Shown in pieces: positions 56,501-64,000 of a stretch of 64,000 nt of DNA; the first letter of the stretch is position 1, and every line of letters starts with the position of its first letter. A program made the translations under genes and the position numbers. Origin of the DNA: Trichopria drosophilae (Eukaryota > Arthropoda > Insecta > Hymenoptera > Diapriidae); assembly GCA_030407085.1 (NCBI GenBank), contig CM059585.1:5759001-5823000 (forward strand). Direction: 5' to 3'. The notes below the pieces were generated by a model, which had not been told where the DNA came from, searched no databases, and saw only the letters and a program-made list of their open reading frames with translations.

Positions 56501-59500
56501 AAATTGAACTTCAATATTATAGACAGTGAGAGGTAAACAGTGTATTAATATGTAAATGATATTCCGTCAGAGAACATACAGATGGAGTATTGACAAATTA
56601 CTTTCAGGTCTATGGAAAAATTTGTACGCTGTTGTTACTATGTCTAGTTAGTAAAGTACTAAACATAATTAATAAAAATACTTACCATTATTTCATTAGA
56701 ATTAGTTAGTGAACTTCACTACTATACTAATGCTCCTGCTAGTTTTTCTCTTTATTTTACAGCTTTTTATTATCATTGTCAATATCACTCTTCAATAATC
56801 TTAATAACTTTCAATATTTACATTAATTTAACTTTCTCTTCCTCGATTTTTATAAAACTCATTTTAAATTTCTATCTGGAAATGATATTACTATTTATTG
56901 ATTTACTCTGCATCTTAACTTTAGCATTTTATTTCTTGACTTTCACTGCTGTTTCAACAGTTTTCGTGATTTTATGAGGATTTTTAAAACTTTGGTTTTA
57001 TCGATTAGTAAGGTTATTAAATTTTTCTCTAAAATATTATAACAAAAAGTTAATTCAAACATGATTATTTCAACGTTGATATATAAAATATCAAAAAACA
57101 AGACCTTAAATTATAGGAATGAAAACTGAATATTGGGCTTATAATACAAGATAATTAATATTCGTTTTAAATCCATCATAACTTAATTAATCTGTTTAAC
57201 AACAAAAAAGATGAGAAATAAGTTGGTCGTATTAATTTCTGTTCGCACAAATTTGATATTAATATATTGATACTGGAATTACAAAAGAACACCATTGGAA
57301 ATACAAAGAAAAATAGTAATAATAACGGAAAAAACAGTAATTTAATTTAAAAATAAATTTTGCAAAAGTGGTCTTAATAAAGAAAAAGAATGATTATAAT
57401 ACAAAACTTTCTAAGCCCAAAATACTATTTTGCTCCCTATAATATTTCAGGCTAAAACTAACACTTTCTCTCCCTAGAGAGTAAAATGAATATAGCTGTT
57501 TCTTATAACAATCTACTATTATTTAATTCTATTGATCATTTGTCACACTTTATAATTACACGACAATAAATCGTGATAACTTAAAATAAAGTGTAATATT
57601 ATAAAAGTATTTCCACTAAACACCTATTTTGCTCCCTAGTTGCATAATCCACTAATAGTGTCTTAAATATAAATAGAATTAAGCCTTTCACCAATTTTCT
57701 AGTTATTAATTGTAGGTCTTTTAAGTTAAACACAAAGGGACTAAAAACATTTGATATTAAATTGAAAAATTCAATAAAAATGATAACTTTTATGTATCTT
57801 CATAGTTACGATCAAAATTCTAAATAGTTCGCTTAATATTCAATGTACTTTAAAAATTATTTTAGTTTCTTTAAATACATTATTATGCTACTTAATCTCC
57901 TTCGAACTTACCAAATGATATACGTAATAAAATTTGAATCAAGGGTTTAGAAATAACAATCATTGATTTTGTTTGCTTTTCTTACTTTCTAAATTTGTAA
58001 AAACTAAGGAAGGAGAACAACGCTAGTCTAATCAAATAAAGATTAAAAACTACTAATTCATTGATCAAATGTTTACTACAAGCCAAAAGATTTAATGTCT
58101 AATTTGAAATTAGTAGGACTTTACTAATGGATTAGTTTTAAATTCTTTTCATAATTAATTCGATTAACCCTCGACTTGTAACCCATGATTAGTAGCTTTT
58201 TATTAATTCATATTTTGTGAATAATATGTAATTAAAAAATCGTCTTTCATTGCATGAAAATTTTTGTATTAAAGATAAATTTGTGTAAGTACATATTTAC
58301 TTTAATAAAACAATATTTTCTTAGTTTAAGTAAATATTTACTTGGATATAAAACATATTTATTTTGATGCACATTTTTAAACAATACGTCTTTGAATTCA
58401 ATTATACAAATAGTTACATTTAAATTCCTTGTATTAAATTAATTATTTCTTGATTAGACATCTCAAAGACAAGAGTAAAAAAGTTATTTCATAAAAATAA
58501 ATGATAGTGATTAACTAAAATAACAAAAAATATACTAATAGCAGTATACACGTTTCATGTCATAGTTTTATGGAATAACAATGACGTAGGAAAGAATCGT
58601 TCCCGAATTCCATTCCTGATAGTTTGCCCCAAGTCGAACTACATACGTAACAAAGTCACGAGAGTGAGTGATTCATGCAGTAATAGATAGTCAATCTACA
58701 ACATAAAATAATTCGTGATTTGAAAGTTGTTTCTTTCACGAAAGAAATAATGAAACCTGTGCTATATTTTCAATTGCATTTTTGGAACTATAATTACACG
58801 CAATTATTAAATTATAACCACTAAGTTATCGAATGCGCCATTTTGTAATAATAATGGTGAAATTAATTATAATCAATTTTTTAGAATATCCTTTCTTGAA
58901 GAACATTTTTTAGTGATCAAATTTTTTCAGATCTGCATAAAAATTGACTTTGACGACATAAAAATCCCATATTTTACTTTTTATTCAGAAGGAAACCTAA
59001 CACGGCGGGGTTTAACAAAAACTGAGTGTCTTTAAATCAATATTTCAAAATTAACAATAAACGTCACAAATTTATTGAACTTTCAAAAAGTGCATTAGTA
59101 CATAGAATAAATTCAAAATGGCCGCTGGGAAATTACTAGTTCATTCGACAATTTTCTTCACGGGTGTTAGAATATTCGAAATCCGACATAAAATGTGTAT
59201 TACTTACCTAATCTAACTTAAACACAAAAAATACATAAAATTACAACAAAAATAATGATTCCATGCCAAGTGACATATTGTATGTCATAAAAAAAAACAA
59301 ATGCCGAGATTCGTATATTTTTACAACATTTTTGTTGTTCTCTAACCGCCATATTGGATTTAAGTAAATATTTTAACAAAAGTTTTGAATCTTCGTTCAC
59401 CATTTTGAAGAAATCGCAAAGGAATTCGTAATCAGCGATTTAAACAAAATCCAAATACCGAATTTCATACATTTTGGAGGTAAATTTGAGTATTTTCTGC

Positions 59501-60900
59501 TCGCGTATTTAAAAACAATTTCCGTGCTCTAATCGTTCTTTTTATAACCGCCATTTTGAATTTATTATATGCACTAACGAACATTTTGATAGTTTAAGTA
59601 TGTGTCATTTTGTATCATCTTTTGTAACATATAAATAATGGTTTTGGTATGAAATATTGAAGAAAAACTTTTAAAATGGCGGGAGATTGTCCTAAGTTAT
59701 ATCCCCACGTTCGTTTACATCCATCGAGAGTGTTTCGAACTTTTCCGATCCTTGATAAATATTGGGCGAGAGTGTCGGAAGCGTACCAAAACGATGTGGT
59801 AGGGGGAGAAAGGTAAGCATAATTTTGGACATGGCAAACGCATAACTTGGGGTAGTATAATTTAGGGCGAGAAGTAGTGTACCTTGAGAAATCACTGTCC
59901 GTTTAGAGTTAGTATATAGGAGTGATTATTAGCATGAAGATTTATCGAATACTGCTAAAAGATAGTATGCACTAATTACATAAAATCCAGAATACTTGCT
60001 AAGCTTCGATTACTTTTGGACACAAATTGCTTTGAATTTCTCCATATAGCTTCTAAACACTCCTGGAAATACAAAAATGACCTCTGTTTTAAAACAGAGA
60101 CCCATGTCAATCTAATGTCACTTTAATCAAATTCAAAATTGCTTCTCCAATATGGCGGATTCAATATAACTTATGAACGTTTTAATGTATTCTCGGGCAC
60201 CATATAGGATCCACCATTTTGAACTTTAAGAAAATAACAGCAGTTTCAACATTATTAGCTCTAAAAATTCCCCGATGAATGATTTTCAATCAAATTCGAT
60301 GAATTTTAAAAAAAGAATGAACTAGTCATATTGGATCCGCCATATTGGACCTACCATTTGGAATTAAAAATTCTCAGGTTGGATTCGTAATTTCCGGCCT
60401 TGGAAATCACTGGAGTAAGATTAACTAAAACAATAAAGCAACAAAATTTCTCATTGGTATTAAACAATTTTTGTGTTTTGATCCTGTTCATTCCGAAATG
60501 AGAAAAGCATGTAATTTCAGTTCAGTTTCTCCATTAAAAATAATTACTTTTATTTTTTGAAAGATACATTTCCTAATATTTTCAAGTGTGCTCCATCGAT
60601 TTCCATCAAGAAAATGGCGAAATAATGATTATTTAAGAAAAACACATATGCAAATTAAAATAAAAATGGCATGACTTTTACGTTTTTTTTTTTCAATTTT
60701 CACTTTCTCCATTTAAACGGATTATAAGTAATCATTCTTTTGCAATTTTTTCCACTGTAATCGATAGAGCACACATCAAAATAATAGAGAAAATATTTTT
60801 CAACTATTTTTTTTAATTCTTTGTACACTGGTGAAAATGAGCTGAAATTGACGAACCTGCTTTGCTTACTGCAAGATAATTCAGTGTACGATTTTTCTTA
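53580..60900. other. Long AT-rich, gene-poor stretch
   Basis: No protein family recognised. It holds a pair of 19-bp inverted words (gcaactagggagcaaaata at 53868 and its complement at about 57625), TTCTGGTTAAA repeats (55945-56095) and many CCGCCAT/ATGGCGG words at 58830-60360. Confidence 0.45.
55945..56095 (+). repeat. TTCTGGTTAAA repeat cluster
   Basis: Four ttctggtt(a/c) words plus one inverted aaccagaaa within 150 bp, consistent with a degenerate MITE. Confidence 0.35.
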
Positions 60901-61390
60901 CTCGAGTAATTTCTTGAAGTGAGGATTCACTCGAGTAAAAATTGATACACTCGTATGAAAGATCGAACGTTCCAGCTTAACGAGCTTAACTAAAATTTAA
61001 AAAGAGTAAACCCCCCACTCTAAGCATGAAATATAACTTACTAAAAGTGATGTTTCACTTTTGTTATAGTGAAGTTAGCTCCGAAAAGAGTGAAACCCCA
61101 CTATAAATAAACTCTCCCTTTAAAGTTCATCACTCTCCAGGGAGTGAAAATTCAAAACACGCTTATGACAATTGGAATTCACTCTTAATCTCGAAAAAAC
61201 GAAATCTCAATCTCCAAGAATTTAAAATTTAAGGTGATGTTTCACTCATTTTGTAGTGAAGTTAGCTCTACAAAGAGTGAAACTCCGAACACTCTTCAAT
61301 TAAGACCATCTTAATTTTCACTTTAGACTGTTAGAGAATGAGCTTAAGTCACTCATTTAGACAGAATAGTGCATTCTAACATGTCGACAC
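60901..61390. repeat. GAGTG/CACTC palindrome cluster
   Basis: Repeated agtgatgtttcac, gtgaagttagctc and agagtgaaac words alternate with their complements. A smaller relative of the terminal array. Confidence 0.6.
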
Positions 61391-61619
61391 TCTTAGAAAC
61401 ATAGTAAGTAATAAGAACCACTTAAGCAAAAGTGTCGAAGAAAACCAATAACACGGTGAAGCTTACGAAACTTAACGTCAACAGTGCCATTAAACACCTC
61501 GTACACAACGTCAGAGCAGTGCCATAAATCCCCCTGAAATCCAGGATATTAGTCTAAAATAATTGATCAAACTTTTGAATCTGAACTCCGTCTGTTATAT
61601 TTGACCAAAATCGTTAATT

Positions 61620-62270
61620 AAAATGTCTTATCGTGGAATCTTGGTCCAGGACGATCGTTCACTACTGTCGAACGAGGAAGTGGCGGCACTTTGGATCGAT
61701 AATTTGCGGGGGCAACCTTTTATTATCGGTCGATTGAATCGAAAATTGGCGCAATTTAGTCGGCACATTACCGCCGCGCCGCCGCCGGACGAAAAGTCAT
61801 TAAGGCGTAGTGTCGAAGCGTAGCCTTTTAATGCCGCGAACATACGAATAAATAAATCTGTTCTACGCGAGCGAGTGTGTCGTATAGAGTCGGTTTCTCG
61901 AAAGTAAAAGCCACCGTGGCTATACAATCAGATTCCGTACGCGTAGTCAACTGCAAGAACGAATGAATTGGACCGAAACGAATGTAAATCCGGCGAACGT
62001 GTATCAGATCGTAAGCTGCTGCCGGTTGCCTTCCGCGCGCGATTCGGCCTTTTCAGACATTCGCGATACGACAATCGCCGTCGCCGTTTGCGCCTTATCG
62101 ATCTCGATCCACGCGCCTGTTGCCGGATAAAAAATGAGCAGGATCGATCGTAAAAAATCCGCCGATCAATCCGCGGAAAACGAGGTAGCGGCCGAGTGAT
62201 AACGATTGTTCTTTCGTAATGCGGAATTGATTTGTTCGCGACATTTTCGTTGATTGTTTTATACATTCGA
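61620..62270. promoter_or_regulatory. CpG-rich island
   Basis: About 650 bp much richer in CpG than anything nearby (ccgccgcgccgccgcc near 61770, cgccgtcgccg near 62077). It is a plausible promoter/first-exon region of a gene extending past the window, or a conserved regulatory block. Confidence 0.35.
61623..61823 (+). CDS. Candidate small ORF or first exon in a CpG-rich block
   Basis: ATG (context taaaATGtct) opens a 66-codon frame with E-E-V-A-A-L-W-I-D-N-L-R-G-Q-P-F and a Pro-rich A-A-P-P-P-D-E-K end. It lies at the start of a CpG-rich stretch where frames on both strands are open, so the evidence is weak. No family recognised and no clear splice donor seen. Confidence 0.2.
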   Translation: MSYRGILVQDDRSLLSNEEVAALWIDNLRGQPFIIGRLNRKLAQFSRHITAAPPPDEKSLRRSVEA

Positions 62271-62310
62271 ATGTGTTAAGAGAATTGAAAATGTAGACAG
62301 TCTCTATACA

Positions 62311-64000
62311 CATTTCTTGGAGTGAAAATTAAGCCACTCTAGTGATAGAGCGAAATCCCATTCTTTATTGAGTGAAAATTGAATCACTCCAGCGAACGAG
62401 TGCATTCTTACTCCTCAAGATTGAATTTCCTCTCCATGCGTACTGAGTTTTCACTCGTTAAGAGTGAGAATTCACTCTCCCCTCAGAATGTCTCAATGAT
62501 CACTCTATAAAGAGTGAGATATGTTAATCAACTCCAAGCTTGGAGTGAAATATGTACAGTCTCTACATTTCTTGGAGTGAGCATTCACCACTTATGGAGG
62601 GAAAATTGAGGTACCCGACTGAAAAATGGAATTCCCACTCTTTGTGGAGTAAAAATACACTCAAAACCCAAAATGAAACTTCTGGAGAGGTTTCACTTCT
62701 TCCCCAGAATGGCTTAATTATCACTCTAAAAAGTCACTCTTTTTATCTAAAATCTCATTCCAAGAAATTGAAAGAGTGAAATATGTAATGAATATAATAA
62801 ACTCCAATTATCACGTCAGTTTCTGAATTTCTTGGAGTTAACATTCACTCATCATGAAGTGAAAATTGAGGTACCTGAAAGATTACAATCCCACTCTTTC
62901 TAGAGTGAATATACACTCGGCATAAATGTAAAATTCACCGTCTCAATTGCATGGAGTGAAAATTGAATCACTCTAGGGAAAGAGTGTATTATCACTCATT
63001 AAGGGTGAATTTCTACTCCACGTTGAGTAAGTTTTCACTCATTAAAAGTGCTAATCGATCTAGTAAGCATGTAACCATGATGGGGTCCATTATAAATAAA
63101 CCCCAAGCTTGGAGTGAAATATGTAACGAATCAAATTCACTTCAATGAGTGAAGATTGAGCCACCCTATTGGAGGGTTGAATTTCCACTCTGTATGGAGT
63201 GAAAATACACTCGGCATCAAAGTAAAACTCGCCCTTCAAATTTTATGGAGTGAAAATTGAATCACTCCAGTGAACGAGTGCATTCTTACTCCTCAAGAGT
63301 GAATTTTCTCTCCATGCATAGTGACTTATCACTTGCTATGAGTGAGAATTCACTCCCTCCACAAAATGACTCAATGATCACTCTATAAAGAGTGATATCT
63401 CACGAATTTCGGAGAAAATGTTTCTAAAATTCTAATGCAATTACGAAGCTACAGTTTTGAAAAATTGAGATATGTTAATAACCAACTACAAGCTTGGAGT
63501 GAAATATCTAACGAATTACATTCACTTCAATGATCAGATTAGTCTCTACATTTCTTGGAGTGAGCATTCACCATTTATGGAGTGAAAATAGTGGTGCCCG
63601 ACTGAAAAATGGAATTCCCACTCTTTATGGAGTAAAAAATACACTCCAACTCAAAATGAAACCTCCCCTGTAAATTTTACGTGTGAAAATTGAATCACTC
63701 TAGTAAACGAGTGCAATCTTACTCTTTAAGAGTGAGGTTTCACTTCTTCCACAGAATGGATCAATTATCACACAAAAAGTCACTCTTTTTGTCTAAAATC
63801 TCACTCCAGGAAATCGGGAGAGTGAAATGTGCAATCATTAAAATAAACTCCAATTATCACGCTAGTCTCTAAATTTCTTGGAGTTGGCATTTACTCATCA
63901 CGAAGTGATAATAGTGGTACTCTCCTGAAAGATTAAAATCCCACTCTTTCTGGGGAGAATATACATTCGGCATGGATGTAAAATTCACCCTCTCAATTGC
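62311..64000. repeat. Array of GAGTGAAAATTGA-family units with ~0.9-1.0-kb higher-order period
   Basis: Dozens of gagtg...cactc mini-palindromes. Marker words recur in order: gaatcactc(c/t)ag at 62383, 62964, 63265, 63691; aagcttggagtgaaatat at 62537, 63106, 63491; ttcttggagtgagcattcac at 62571, 63552; aaactccaattatcac at about 62800, 63845. The spacings show nested duplication. The array runs off the window end. Confidence 0.85.

Noticed and set aside
61928..62266. 112-codon Arg/Ser-rich frame on the minus strand
   Set aside because: Composition follows the CpG island (CGN codons); other frames are equally open.
1..64000. A fourth troponin C copy
   Set aside because: Searched by eye for [10 protein letters not shown] and E-A-F-R-L-Y-D coding words on both strands; only the three listed genes carry them.
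62311..64000. CRISPR-like array
   Set aside because: Repeats are irregular, degenerate and interleaved, in a eukaryotic context; no uniform spacers.

Overview
This is AT-rich (roughly two-thirds A+T by eye), intron-rich eukaryotic DNA, almost certainly from an insect. The only confidently recognisable host genes are three troponin C (TpnC) genes in tandem on the + strand. Each has the same five-exon plan: a first coding exon holding only the ATG, a 28-nt exon, a 144-nt exon, a 252-258-nt exon and a short last exon. The order of the insect cannot be fixed from the sequence. TTAGG-like motifs and an F1-like troponin C would fit several orders.

Layout. 1-11.1 kb: gene-poor DNA with foldback elements, two tRNA-derived SINE fragments, a 1.3-kb foldback element (7386-8702) and a 3 x ~300-bp tandem array (10310-11060). 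11.1-17.6 kb: TpnC gene 1 (11846-17420, 151 aa). 17.6-25.5 kb: transposon-rich spacer with a decayed non-LTR retrotransposon, two MITEs, a 426-bp perfect TCTTTA microsatellite and a gypsy-like LTR remnant. 25.5-38.6 kb: TpnC gene 2 (25753-38528, 153 aa). Its ~10.2-kb intron 2 carries nested foldback elements and two head-to-head Penelope-like GIY-YIG fragments. 38.6-42.7 kb: spacer with a broken mobile gene between inverted repeats. 42.7-48.0 kb: TpnC gene 3 (43130-47923, 153 aa). 48-64 kb: no confident gene; MITEs, tandem duplications, CpG-rich blocks that may mark promoters of unseen genes, and, from 62.3 kb to the window end, an array built from GAGTG/CACTC palindromic units.

How the genes relate. 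Genes 2 and 3 encode two-site troponin Cs with intact EF-hand loops II and IV (TpnC41C/F2-like). Gene 1 has lost loop II (H, R, K and N where D, S, G and E are expected) and keeps only loop IV. That is the pattern of the single-Ca site F1/TpnC4 isoform linked to stretch-activated flight muscle. The cluster therefore looks like a source of isoforms with different Ca2+ responses for the same thin-filament complex (TnC-TnI-TnT-tropomyosin). The exon calls are firm for exons 2-5; the ATG-only first exons are inferred from conserved gene structure and splice signals.

Most of the remaining sequence is mobile-element debris or featureless AT-rich DNA. No rRNA, functional tRNA, CRISPR array or bacterial-type feature was seen.
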